Below, in pieces: positions 1-10,963 of a stretch of 64,000 bases of DNA. Every line of letters starts with the position of its first letter. Within the stretch, counting starts at the first letter, position 1. The translations under genes and the position numbers were made by a program. Source of the stretch: Nymphaea colorata (Eukaryota; Streptophyta; Magnoliopsida; Nymphaeales; Nymphaeaceae); assembly GCF_008831285.2 (NCBI RefSeq), contig NC_045139.1, positions 31,347,706-31,411,705 on the forward strand. The letters are read 5' to 3'. The notes under the pieces are model-generated. The model did no database searches and was not told the DNA's origin. It saw only the letters and a list, made by a program, of their open reading frames with translations.

Positions 1-2
1 CA

Positions 3-2756
3 AGTTTACCTCTTACTTCAAGTGTCAAAAAATGTTCAAGTTGTAGACTTTGTAAGAGTCATGTTTTACCTTTCCATAATATAAATCAAAGGGCTTCCAA
101 ACCCTTTGAAACTATTTTTTCTGATGTATGGGGGCCAGCCCCTATTGATTCCATGTCTGGGTCAAGATATTATGTCTTATTCATTGACTCTTACTCACGT
201 TTCACCTGGATTTACTTCATGAAACACAAATCAGAAGTACCTCACATATTTCGAAACTTCTATGCCATAATTCAAACTAAATTTTCATCCAATGTGGTGC
301 ATTTTCAATGTGATGAAGGGGGAGAATATTCCTCGCTTGATTTTATTGAATTTCTACGTGAAAAAGGGATAACTAGACAAATTTCCTGCCCTTACACACC
401 ACAACAAAATGGTGTAGTTGAGCGGAAACATCGACATATAGTTGAAAGCGCCATGAGCATGATGCATGATACTAATGTGCCCATTTCCTTGTGGACTGAA
501 GCCTTCCATACTGCTGTATACATAATAAATTGTTTGCTTATGACACTCTTGATGTCTAAATCGCCATATTTTACACGCTTAGGCAAACAACCTGATTACA
601 AGAACTTGAAGGTTTTTGGCTGTGTATGCTATGTTCACGTTGATGCTGCCTTGAGGAACAAGTTTCAAGACAAAGCTATTCAATGTAGATTCGTTGGATA
701 TGCTGATGAATATAAAGATTTTCGATGCTATGATCCAACAACTGAACGTATCAAAACTTCAAGAAATGTCATTTTTGATGAACATAGTTTTGATAATACA
801 AATGAAATGCTTATGACCATTGAATCTTATGATCCCTGGACCAGTACACAGTTATTCAATGCAGATCCTGTTATAGAAAATGATGTGCCTCAAAGTGAAG
901 ATTCAGAGAGAGCAATACAACCGTTGGATATGGCTCAAAGTGAAAATCAAGAAGATCCAACACAGTCATCAAGTCATCACGAAAACAATAATGAAGAACA
1001 GAGCAACGATGCACATCGGTATTCGGGTCTTATCTACAGTCGACGACTAAGGGACAGAGATGCTCACAGTGAAGAAGACAACATGCCCCACCTTAGAAGA
1101 TCCCAACGCATTCGTCATCACATTCACAGGTGGGTTAGCTATGATTCTTTATCACTTGATTTTCAGTTATTCATGGCAAAAGTTGGCAAGGAGGAAGAAC
1201 CTACTTCATTTGATCAAGCATCAAAATCACATCATTGGAGAAAGGCTATGAAAGAAGAAATGGATGCCTTGCATGAATGTGGAACATGGGAGATCGTTCC
1301 GAGGCCACACGAAAAGAACGTAGTGGGCTCCAAATGGGTATACAAAATTAAATACAAACCTGACGGCAGCATAGAAAGACACAAAGCAAGGTTAGTAGCA
1401 AAAGGGTTTACACAACAATATGGAGAAGATTATGATGAGACATTCAGCCCTGTGATCAAAATGGGAACAATTCGCATGATTATATCATTGGCAGTTGAAC
1501 ATGGATGGAGACTACATCAAATGGACGTGAAGAATGCTTTTCTTCATGGTGATTTAAGGGAGGAAGTATATATGGAACAACCTCCAGGATACACGAAAGG
1601 AGACTCTCATGCATGGGTTTGCAAACTAAGAAAATCTATTTATGGACTTAAACAGGCCTCACGTTCGTGGTTTGACAGTTTCTCTTGCAAGATTCAAGAA
1701 TGTGGTTTTCGGAGATGTCCTCTAGATCACTCTCTTTTCATTTATCGAAAGGAAAACATATTTACTTTACTTCTTATATATGTTGATGATATTGTTATCA
1801 CAGGCAATTCAGAAAAACACATAGAAGAAGCTAAAGTTTTGATGATGCAAAACTTCAAAATGAAAGAGCTTGGTGATTTACGATTCTTTCTTGGAGTGGA
1901 GATTGATAGGCACAATAATCGCCTCACATTGACACAACAGAAATACACGTTGGATCTGTTGAAAAAGTCAGGTATGTCTGATTGTAAGCCTGTTGGAACT
2001 CCTAGTATTCTAAATCAAAGACTAAGTGCTCAAGATGGGGAGTTATATGAAGATCCTACGCAATACCGAAGTATTGTTGGGGCACTTCAATATCTTACAT
2101 TTACTAGACCAGATATTATATATGCTGTGAATCAAGTATCCCAATTTATGCATGCACCTAGAGATACTCACATGGATGCTGTCAAAAGAATATTAAGATA
2201 TCTTAAAGGGACAGCAGGAGATGGCTTAGTTTATGGTAAGAGTGAAAATATAACTACTGGACATCACCTTATGACATTCACAGATGCAGATTGGGCTGGA
2301 GATCCCGATCAAAGAAAGTCCATTTCTGGTTTTTGTATTTTCATTGGACGTAATCTTGTGTCTTGGAGTTGTCGAAAGCAAAAGGCAGTAGCAAGATCCA
2401 GCACTGAAGCTGAATACAGATGCATGGCTGCAGGTACTGCTGAAGTTACATGGGTTAGACATTTGTTAGAAGACATTGGAGAAAAGATTAAAACATCAAT
2501 GTTAATGTGCGATAATCAAAGCGCTATTAACATTGCCTTTAATCCCGTACAACATGGTCGAACAAAGCACATTGAGATTGATCAACACTTTGTTAGACAA
2601 AAGGTGGAAGACAAGGAGATTCAGCCTATTTATGTTCGTACAGATGAACAAGTTGCAGACTTATTTACAAAAGGATTAACAAAGGAACGATTCTGGTTTC
2701 TAAAAGGCAAGTTGTACATGGTGCAAAACCATGCACAACTTGAGGGAGGGTGTTAA
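3..2756 (+). CDS. Ty1/copia retrotransposon polyprotein, 3' part (integrase, reverse transcriptase, RNase H)
   Basis: The frame is open from the window edge to a TAA at 2754-2756, so gag, protease and the 5' LTR lie outside the window. The domain order is: a gag-pre-integrase zinc-binding stretch (CSSCRLC, about 35-75); the integrase core with its Asp in FIDSYSRF, its second Asp in CDEGGEYSS and its Glu in PQQNGVVE; a reverse transcriptase beginning near KWVYKIKYKPDG with the copia hallmark YVDD (about 1780); and RNase H with DADWAGD, SSTEAEY and HIEIDQHF. INT before RT is the copia order. No stop or frameshift interrupts about 917 codons, which suggests a young insertion. The stop codon overlaps the first bases of the LTR. 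The copia lineage was not assigned. Confidence 0.97.
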   Translation, partial: SLPLTSSVKKCSSCRLCKSHVLPFHNINQRASKPFETIFSDVWGPAPIDSMSGSRYYVLFIDSYSRFTWIYFMKHKSEVPHIFRNFYAIIQTKFSSNVVHFQCDEGGEYSSLDFIEFLREKGITRQISCPYTPQQNGVVERKHRHIVESAMSMMHDTNVPISLWTEAFHTAVYIINCLLMTLLMSKSPYFTRLGKQPDYKNLKVFGCVCYVHVDAALRNKFQDKAIQCRFVGYADEYKDFRCYDPTTERIKTSRNVIFDEHSFDNTNEMLMTIESYDPWTSTQLFNADPVIENDVPQSEDSERAIQPLDMAQSENQEDPTQSSSHHENNNEEQSNDAHRYSGLIYSRRLRDRDAHSEEDNMPHLRRSQRIRHHIHRWVSYDSLSLDFQLFMAKVGKEEEPTSFDQASKSHHWRKAMKEEMDALHECGTWEIVPRPHEKNVVGSKWVYKIKYKPDGSIERHKARLVAKGFTQQYGEDYDETFSPVIKMGTIRMIISLAVEHGWRLHQMDVKNAFLHGDLREEVYMEQPPGYTKGDSHAWVCKLRKSIYGLKQASRSWFDSFSCKIQECGFRRCPLDHSLFIYRKENIFTLLLIYVDDIVITGNSEKHIEEAKVLMMQNFKMKELGDLRFFLGVEIDRHNNRLTLTQQKYTLDLLKKSGMSDCKPVGTPSILNQRLSAQDGELYEDPTQYRSIVGALQYLTFTRPDIIYAVNQVSQFMHAPRDTHMDAVKRILRYLKGTAGDGLVYGKSENITTGHHLMTFTDADWAGDPDQRKSISGFCIFIGRNLVSWSCRKQKAVARSSTEAEYRCMAAGTAEVTWVRHLLEDIGEKIKTSMLMCDNQSAINIAFNPVQHGRTKHIEIDQHFVRQKVEDKEIQPIYVRTDEQVADLFTKGLTKERFWFLKGKLYMVQNHAQLEGGC

Positions 2757-3000
2757 AATATAAATCCTTCACCAGCACGTTGAAGAGGAGTCTCTTAGGA
2801 TTCCACCTCCTTGTAGAATGTGTTAAAATATTTAATGTCCTTGTAACATGTGAAGAGTCTCCTAGGATTCTATGTTGTAGTTAATATCCTTGTAATATGT
2901 GAAGTCTCTTAGGTTTCTATGATGTAATTAATGTCCTTGGAGCTTGTGAAATCTCCTAGGATTCTACGATTGGAGACTCTTAGAATTCTGGAAATGGGAT

Positions 3001-3008
3001 TATAAATA
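3001..3008 (+). promoter_or_regulatory. TATA box of the copia LTR
   Basis: TATAAATA lies inside the LTR, about 60 bp before the CT-rich tract. Its position fits a U3 promoter that would start transcription in the R region. Confidence 0.7.
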
Positions 3009-3066
3009 GAGGCCGTGCAAACCATTTTGGCTACGGCTTCTTCTCCTCAGTTTCTTCTTGTTTTCA

Positions 3067-3068
<2 letters not shown>

Positions 3069-3122
<54 letters not shown>
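3069..3122 (+). repeat. (CT)n microsatellite in the LTR
   Basis: A nearly pure CT run of about 54 bp lies downstream of the LTR TATA box. If the LTR promoter is active, it would sit in the 5' untranslated part of the element RNA. Confidence 0.9.
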
Positions 3123-3128
<6 letters not shown>

Positions 3129-3176
3129 ATCTTCCTGCGTGAGTGCTGTTTTCGGGTTACAGATATTGGTGCTACA

Positions 3177-3650
3177 TTTCTATCAAGATCCATACTCAGT
3201 TCAAAACCTACCGCTTTAAATCCAAGCCTAGTTTTGCTCTATCATGACCTGTTACTCATCCGACCCATTTGCATTCCTAGCATGAACCAAATATGAACCA
3301 GCAAAAGTCCAAGGTTCCATGCTGTCACACAGATGCTCTTATTTGAGTCTTGCATCCTTTCCTCTTACTAGTCATATTTCCTCCGTAACGATTGTCGCAT
3401 CCCTATCTGGACACATTCATGTTACATAGTCTCCAAGATTTCTAATAAATGATGAGATGGAGGAGCTACTAGAAGATCTTTACGATTGCAACCTCACCAA
3501 ATCCATTGAATTCATAGGTGAGCTGAACAAACATATGTCTGATCAAGATACGTTGTTCATTCAGATACTTGAGTTAAACTACGATTGAAGTAAGAGCTCA
3601 AAAAAAAAATCAAACATTTGAAAAGAAGCAAAATATGTATAAATAAGCAA
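3177..3650. other. Unassigned flank between copia LTR and SET-gene exon 7
   Basis: No SET-gene exon is recognisable here on the minus strand. A 43-codon + strand frame (3457-3588) is the only open reading. It has no family I recognise and looks incidental. Confidence 0.5.
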
Positions 3651-3681
3651 AAGGCTACACATTTGTTACTTGAACCTTTAC

Positions 3682-6600
3682 ACATTGGAGCATTCATGTC
3701 TTCAGAGTGCTTCTCAAGGGACAAAGAGATACTCAGTTGCTTTGTAACCACTTTGGGGAATACAAAAGAATGTGGCAGAGGAATGTTTAAAGCTCTAGTC
3801 CAGAAGATGGAATTAGCCCTACACACATAAATTGCAGTTGATTTGCTGTAGATGTAAACACTAAGGTTCCAAACACATGGAGAAAGAATACTCAGGTAGA
3901 TATGTAATCAAATTAACAAACAAGGTAACAAGCACAATGTTGCTAGGTTAATGCACATAGATGCATGGATATGTATGTATATATTTGTAGAGATGATGAG
4001 TTACATGTGTATGTTACTATGAGAATCACACATTGTGCATATAAAAATGCATTATATATATATATGTGTGTGTGTGTGTGTATATATATATGTGTGCATG
4101 TGCGTGTATTGTTATTTTATATGAGAATAATATATTATGCATATTAAAAAACCATGTGTATATATATGTGTGCATGTGCGTGTATTGTTATTTTATAATT
4201 TATATTTTGCATTTTTTTTTACTTTTCAGGAATTTTTTTGGGTTGTTCCTCGTTTGATCTTCCACAAATAGCTATTCCAGCCATTTGACTACATCAGCAG
4301 CTAGTCTTTGGAAATTCAAGGTGTACTCATGCCTGCATTGTTATGTACTGCACTTTGAGCATTTGGAAGTTGTCCTTGTTTCTTGGAACCTTGTGAATTT
4401 GTAATCAAACTCAGCTTCTATATTGTTCACAGAAACAACCAGGTACAACTGTAATGCACGTAAAGAAAGAAAGAGATGATTAGGCCAATAATTTGGTTAT
4501 TTGGCCTGTCTGTTTGTCACCATAATCAAGCACAATGGCAGGTGCTCCACCCACCCCCAAGATAGTGATGGCTACCATTAAGCAGTGTTGTATTTTCTGC
4601 TTCGCTGGAAATATCTGTAACACATAAAATATTGTCAAGGGCACTGCTGCCTTTAGTTTGCCAAAGTTGGCAACGTTCAATAGCCCCATGTCCCAAACAC
4701 CAAAGATAATTTCATGCACTTTGGCCATATAGAGGCTGAGCTTTGATTAAGTAAATCTGTTCCTCTCAATTCTTGTTAAGCACAGAATGCTTCTAGCACC
4801 TTCAACAAAATGGGAACTGATTTAAAATATGCATGTGATCCATGTGCCCTAGCATAAATAAATGCTGATCACTGATCAGAAATTATCTGAGACAGGCCAT
4901 GCATAAACACCATATCATCTCTTCATTTTCATTCAGAAGGCAAATCTTTGATTAGTCAAACCAAAATAAGAAACCAGTTAAAGAAGACATGCACCCAAGA
5001 AATACCAAAAGCAACTTCTTGCAGTTTAGACATGCAAAAAGAAGTTCCCTTGCACATTATGCTTCCATTTATGTGAAAGATGTAAAAATTACAGATATTT
5101 TAATCACAGGACATCGACATATGACTATTTTTCCTATGCTTCCACATACTTGTTGACAGTGACAAGCTTCTGTGGTGTAGCCAGTTTCCTAGAGGTATCT
5201 TATCAAACCCTTCAACCCAATGGAAGCCAGAGTTCCGTATCTTACCAACCTAGCAATATCTTGAGAAGATAAGTTATATGCTATATTTTCCTACATGGTC
5301 ATGTTCCAAAAAGCTTACACCAGCCAATTCTGCAGTTGAAGACCCATAAACAGGAGAGATTAGCAGTTCTTATCTTTAGAAAAATTTGATATCACAAATG
5401 GCAGAAAACAAGCCTTAAGAGCAATGTTTTAATCAAGAAACCACTTCTAAGTACAAAACGTATCACTTAGTTACTATACGCCAACTCAAAATTTTGAAAA
5501 ATTTATCAAAAGTTCAAATAAGCAAAAAACATGGCTCTTATTAAAGACATGTGCGACCATTTTCACTGCAGTAATACCACCAACCTAAAGAATATGACTC
5601 AGAAATTTGTTTTTCAATTAAAATTCCACTAAGCAGTGGTCTATATACAAGCACATATGGGCTTCCAACAGACCATTGTTGTACTTTCAACTTCAGAGGG
5701 GGAAAAAACGCTATCATGCTTAACAACAAAACACTAACATGCTTAACAATGCTATTGATCATTGGTTACAAACCATGCAAGTTCTCAACAAGTTCTGCTG
5801 ATCAGAACATTAAGCATAAGTTCAGGATGAGCGGCATACCAAAGGAAGTCCTCAAAATGAATGACACTGCAGAAAATAAGAATGGGCTAAATGAGTTTCT
5901 CTTAGAGAAGCAATAGAAGGAGAATTATAAAAATAAAGTATTCAATTCATAAAAAAGGAAAATGAAATAAGTATATTCAGAAGAAGCATTTTTAAACATT
6001 AAGTTAAAGTGAGTAACATTTTTCATCGAAAAAAGTCAGCAACATTAGAACAACGAAAATTTCATGATCAGGTCAACTAAGAGGACCATTGAAAGCAAAT
6101 AAAACAACAAAAACTAGCTAAAAGCAAAACAAGATAAAGAGCATGTATAAAATGCACTTGTTAGTTGTTACAAATGAGCAAGTAAAGGACCACAAATAAT
6201 TTTGTTCAAAGACCTGCTCTCCATCAGATATTCACCAACACATGACCTTTGATCAAGGGAACCAAATCAAGTCCTTAAAATTTAAAATGTTCGTTATTGG
6301 AACAATTTTTAAAATTATAGGATGATTTATTTTCAGAGAAAACAGGAATAGAGAAAGAAACATGAACAAAAATTAACAACGCTACAGGTTTATTCATCTT
6401 AGTAACGGGATAAATAGATAGTTTATATGGCATAGTAACATAGATTAAGAAAGTACTTAAGGATCGGCCAACGTGCCTGTGTGTCCACCTTTTTTTATTT
6501 ACATAGACATCAAACCTGTTTATTATACTTAAGCAAGAGCATGCGCACCACCTGTGAGTCCACCACATGTCATTCACATAAATCATCTAGCATCATGCAT

Positions 6601-9600
6601 TAGCAGCCAAGGACCTTTATTGTGCATAGATCATGTGTGCAAGAGTACGGAAAATTGGCCTTCATGATTTCTTCTAAAGGATTCAGTACAAGGACAACAT
6701 TACACTTGACCATTTTATTGCACAGCAATTCATCTAGAACTCATTGTGCTTATAAGGGAAAAGACAAGATAAAAGAGTAACATGTTCTTTTCTCCTACAA
6801 GAGGGGAACACAATGCAGAGGAACATGTTCAGGATACAATCAGAAAATTGTTGTGCACAGAAGAACAAGTTGCTTGGGATGCCTAGTATATTTTTATCAC
6901 CTTTACAATTCATGAAATGCTTGCACCGTGTCCCATTTTAATACTTTGTCACTAGCTTTAAGTTCAAAATGTCTTCATCAAGTTTTCAATTTGTACATGA
7001 TTTTGTTGAAGTTTATTCCCTTCCCCAGACTGAAAAGTCCTTGTTGGCCTTGTACATATTTATGTTTAACCCAATGCCCCATGATATTAAATGTATTAGA
7101 TATGAAAAGAGATACAATGGTTTGAGCATATCAAGGTGATTTCAATTCCTGAGATCCAAAATGAGAAATATGATTATTCTTCAAATGTAAATGACAGGTC
7201 TAAGACAATAACCTTTGCATATGTAAGGGTTATTGTATATATAGTATGTTTACATGTATATTTATATGTATATAAATTATGTATATAGGCATTAATGTAA
7301 CTTTTTACGTATCCTTTTTCTTTTTGTCTTTTTCTGGCTTTTTCTATATCTTATTATTTGTTTCTGGCTGTTATCAGGTCCAACGGCTAGAAAATCTAGT
7401 CGTTGGAACCAGGGCAGAGCCAAGGGGGGTCCGCAGGGGCCTTGGCACCACCCCCCCCCCCCCCCCCCACAAACAACATTTTTTTTTCAAAAATTTACAC
7501 CTAAATTTTTTTAAAAAATCATTTGTCCTATATAAAATTTTGAAAAATTGTATTTCAGTCCCTGTTAAAATTTTGAAACTGTAATTCGGCCCTCCTCATG
7601 AAAAAATTCTATCTCCGCCCCTGGTTGGAACCACACCAACAGCTAGCTCCTTCTTTACTTTTTGTGCTTCTTTCTATATAAAGAGGTACTGTTTGCTAAT
7701 GTTATGTAAGGCTTGTTAAGCCAGTTTTGAGAGGTTTGTTACAAATGATACTCATTTTTTCAGAAGTAATCTCTGTATTCTATGTGCTAGACTGTGCCTT
7801 TTTGCTATTGAAGAGATTGAGATCTTGTTCAATGAGCTGGAGCTGTTGTTTTCACTTAGATAATTGGAATGAGATCCAGAAAATTGCAATTAAGTCGGAT
7901 TATACAGGAAAGCATCACAAAAAGATTTTTTGACCCTGTAATTTAATCTGCTACATCATTTACATTTACAAAAGTCTAGTTTGCAAGCAGTACAGAACTG
8001 TAAAAATAGAAGTCAAAATTTTAAACATGAAAGAAATAGGAATTTACTTGCCTTTCCTTGTCCTCATATAGGCACAGGAGTTCCTCAGCCAAAGGCTTCA
8101 CTTTCTCATCGAATAGCTCTTGCAACTTCTTTTTCTGCATTATATTTATCAACAACCAAGAATGTACATAGGATATGTAGGTACTTTCAATAAAAAAACC
8201 AGCATTTGTAGTTTGCATGGCAGACTATGTCAAAAATTTACATCACACATCTGCAAATTTTCACCAGTATGTCATAGCCAAAATGCTGCCACACAGTTCT
8301 GGGACCATTACTCGGGAGAAATCATTATAGCATATTGTCCACAAACAGTTTTTGAAAGATAGAACACACATTGGAATAGCAGTAGGTAACAGACTAGCAC
8401 TTAGGCTATCTGGAAGTGGTTTAACAGAAATATTTTTTGCTTAGACAAGTCATGTAGTTGCATTATTAGGAATAAAAGGACGTACCAAAAATAGAACAGT
8501 GCCTTGGTAACTTTCACATGAAAATTTGTTTCTGAAGTGGTCACAGATAAGCTTGCCAACAAAGCTAATAAACAGAAGACAGATAATATGTCATAACCAC
8601 TCGATCAACATGGGAAAAGTACCTGTAATATGCTTGCCTTGTGTAGCGTTGTGCCCTTCAACTCTACAAGCTCGTCCTCAGTAAACCACAATGGGGTCCC
8701 AAATGAGGAAGGAAGCGCCTCAAGGTACCTAATTTTGAAGTCCTTAGAAAAAGAAATGATGGGAAAAAATGAAAAAGAACGACAAATGATGGATGAACTT
8801 ACTGAAATATTTGCATGGGTTTAGAGTCAGTCACAAAAAATGAGTTATTTTCGAAAAAAACGCAAGAAAATGAAATGCCGTTTAAAACTTCAAAAAAACA
8901 TGTTTTTCTGAAAAAAAAACCTTAAAAACGAAAAAACGCGTTTTTTTCATTTTTTTAATGTCAAACAGTTTTTTTCTTTCTTTTTTTTTTTTTATTTGTG
9001 GCAAATCTAATTATCTTTTGATGTTTGTGTTATTATTTTCTCACTTATTTTATATTTCACCCATTTTTAGTTCTTCATTTTTTTTTAAATGCCATTTTTT
9101 CCCTTTTTTCTTGTATTTTTCAAGCATGCCATATTATACCCGAGAAGAACCTCTCCATTTAAAACAACAAGACGCTATTTGTCACTAGACAAGCGTTCTC
9201 ATGATGCAATTTCATAATAAAAGAGAATTCACTTGATGTCTGGAGGATCAATGAACCAATCCCTTCAGAAGGCAACCTAATCATGAACATCAAATTGCTT
9301 ACGGTTTCCATGATGAGTTCTTCATAGCATGCTCCACAGTCAAAAACAGCATCATCAAAAAGCGATCGTCAACATCTCCCTCTTCAAACAATGGCCTACA
9401 TTTTGCAGAGTAAATGGGGTCTTGCAGTACCCTCATTGGCGTTATAGCCAAATCCAGAGGAACCACCAGCAGAACTCCTACATCAGAAGTATTTTACTTA
9501 TAGTTATTAATATATAGCTCATGTGACGAGAAAAAGATATCGACTTCAGTAAAAAAAAAAAAAAAGAGCCCGTGTTTATGTGAGGCATTGACTATTTATC

Positions 9601-10280
9601 TATTAGCATTGCACTTTTCAATGGGAGCTGGATCACCTTCACATTTATCATCGGATGCAAATAGCCCGTATCCTTTCTGCTGACCACAAGATCTGATTTC
9701 ACAACCCCGTAGCTGAACTCCATTGATCTAAATTGAACATGGAAAATCATCACTAAACCAAAATAACTTACATAATATGAATACCAATCAGCAACATCTA
9801 CACAATTGGCAGATGCTTATGCTTCAGAACCAACGAAAGCATTCTTAAATTGATATTACAGTTGCCAGAAATGCAAAAGGGTTGCGTTTGGGAGATGAAG
9901 CCTTATTCCAATCAAAAGGAGTTTCATGCTTCATTCATTCTGGAACGTTATACATAATACAACTCGACAGAAACATGAACCATCAAAGCCATTGGAAATA
10001 ACAAGGACAGGCAAAAGGCTTATACTATCACCGTCGTGGTTACAAGAACGAAACGGTGACTAACTTACGTGGACTTGCGGAATAGAGAGCACCCACTTCG
10101 TATGTGAAGCGAAAGAGCGGAAGAACAAAACAGGGCACAATAAATCCATGATTCTGGCCATGGAGGCAGTAATACTGAATAGGAAGCCATGATTCTCAAC
10201 AGTCGCAATAAGAAATGAGAGAGGCAAACCTGCAGCCATCTACAGAGCAGTTCGAGCTTCGGGTCGTCGCGGGCATCCAT
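3682..10280 (-). CDS. SET-domain lysine methyltransferase (Rubisco-LSMT/SETD6-like), exons 1-7 only
   Basis: I joined seven exons by frame: 10280-10230, 9727-9637, 9477-9303, 8728-8623, 8134-8052, 5866-5840, and 3818 to about 3682 (last donor uncertain). The ATG at 10280 opens MDARDDPKLELLCRWLQ. Family marks are the SET N-terminal turn KGYGLFASDD, then VVPLDLAITPMRVLQDP, GDVDDRFLM, SSFGTPLWFT, FEDFLW and ANSIFWTRALNIPLPHSF. Together these fit plant SET proteins that also have a Rubis-subs-bind-like C-terminal half. The SET core Asn-His motif, the catalytic Tyr and the substrate-binding half are absent from the window. Exon 5 appears to end at a GC donor (AG|GCAAGT). The GT alternative at 8048 would need a longer exon 6 from acceptor CATTTAG. 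The product would methylate lysine on a soluble protein; the substrate is unknown. No transit peptide is seen from the chosen ATG. Confidence 0.85.
4052..4110 (+). repeat. (TA)n/(TG)n microsatellite in SET-gene intron
   Basis: A compound TA and TG run, with a related shorter TA/TG stretch at about 4155-4185. The surrounding motif TGTGCATGTGCGTGTATTG occurs twice, which suggests a local duplication. Confidence 0.8.
4480..4728 (-). CDS. Unrecognised 82-codon reading frame inside SET-gene intron 6
   Basis: The frame starts at an ATG and contains two hydrophobic stretches (about residues 28-42 and 50-66). It lies between exons 6 and 7 of the SET gene, on the same strand. It matches no part of that family I know and has no obvious splice sites joining it to the flanking exons. 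It could be a captured gene fragment or chance. No function is assigned. Confidence 0.15.
   Translation of the reverse strand: MAKVHEIIFGVWDMGLLNVANFGKLKAAVPLTIFYVLQIFPAKQKIQHCLMVAITILGVGGAPAIVLDYGDKQTGQITKLLA
7410..7623 (-). mobile_element. hAT-type MITE, family A, in SET-gene intron 5
   Basis: 214 bp with terminal inverted repeats CAGGGCAGAGCCA (left) and CAGGGGCGGAG (right, read from the other strand). It is flanked by a perfect 8-bp target duplication GTTGGAAC (7402-7409 and 7624-7631). An 8-bp duplication with termini beginning CA is the hAT signature. An 18-base C run lies at 7451-7468. Read in reverse, its interior matches the copies at 24308 and 29579. Confidence 0.88.
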
Positions 10281-10553
10281 GGAGGCGACAGTCTTGACTC
10301 TTGAGCCGCGGAGAGTAGATGGGTTTCTTGATGAAAATAACGGTAATCTTTTTATTATAAAAAACCAGCGGCACGCACCATGCAGCTTTAAATTAGAGTT
10401 TAATTGTCTTACCGGTGAAAATCGTCCTGAAAAGTCCAACTTTTCGTTTGTAAAATACTTTTTTAACGTTCAGGTCACTAGTTGGAACTTGGGTATGGAT
10501 CCTCGGTAAAGTTCGAATTTTTAATATGGACTCCAATATGGGACAACTTGAGT

Positions 10554-10963
10554 TAGGATGTTAATAGATCTGATTTAGATACAATATATATCTTGACCGA
10601 ATTGTATAAAAAAAGGGAGGATATGGAAAAAAAAAATGATATTTGATTGGATTCGGGTATAAGAAATGACGTCTATTAGATTCGGATTCAGATTCAAGTA
10701 AATGTTGACTGGAATAAGATTCAGATTCGGATATTGAAAATATCATATAGTCAATGTCTATAATGTGGTTTGGATTCGGTTTAAAATTTGGATTCTGATT
10801 TGGATGTTAATCTAAAAGTCGGATTTGGATCAGATTTGACTTATGAATTTGGATATGGTATAGACTTTTTTTTATTTGAATTTGGATTTGAATGTATAGA
10901 CATTTGAAAACCAAATATGATAGAATATACATCCAATTTGAATCCGACCTGTTGACATCCCTA
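10554..10963. mobile_element. hAT-type MITE with TAGGGATGTYAAYAG termini
   Basis: 410 bp. The left end reads TAGGATGTTAATAGATC and the right end, reverse-complemented, reads TAGGGATGTCAACAGGTC. The flanks ACTTGAGT and ACTTAAGC match at 6 of 8 positions, consistent with a decayed 8-bp target duplication. The interior is a GGATT/GGATTTGGATT-rich degenerate repeat with no open frame. Confidence 0.72.

Larger units (their letters stand above)
1..3176 (+). mobile_element. Ty1/copia LTR retrotransposon, 5'-truncated by the window edge
   Basis: The window starts inside the element. The polyprotein is followed by a polypurine tract (AACTTGAGGGAGGG, 2737-2750) and by an LTR starting TGTTAAAATA at 2751. 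The 3' border is not certain because the 5' LTR is off-window. Candidate ends in CA lie at 3161 and 3176. The element runs opposite to the SET-domain gene to its right. Confidence 0.9.
2751..3176 (+). repeat. 3' LTR of the copia element
   Basis: The LTR begins with TG directly after the polypurine tract. The U3 part holds three diverged tandem units of about 47 bp (2833-2881, 2882-2928, 2929-2973), each running TAAT(G/A)TCCTTG...GTGAAR..CTCYTAGG. A TATA box (TATAAATA) lies at 3001-3008, followed by a CT microsatellite (3069-3122) in the expected R/leader zone. The right end is estimated. Confidence 0.75.

Noticed and set aside
3457-3588. 43-codon + strand frame (MEELLEDLYDCNLTKSIEF...) between copia LTR and SET exon 7
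   Set aside because: It has no recognised family, an in-frame stop just upstream, and lies in the flank of an insertion. Chance or repeat-derived reading is likelier than a gene.
10065-10439. Longer N-terminus for the SET protein reading upstream of 10280
   Set aside because: That frame has no ATG upstream of 10280; it would start at TTG. It also runs through the exon 1 donor into intron 1.
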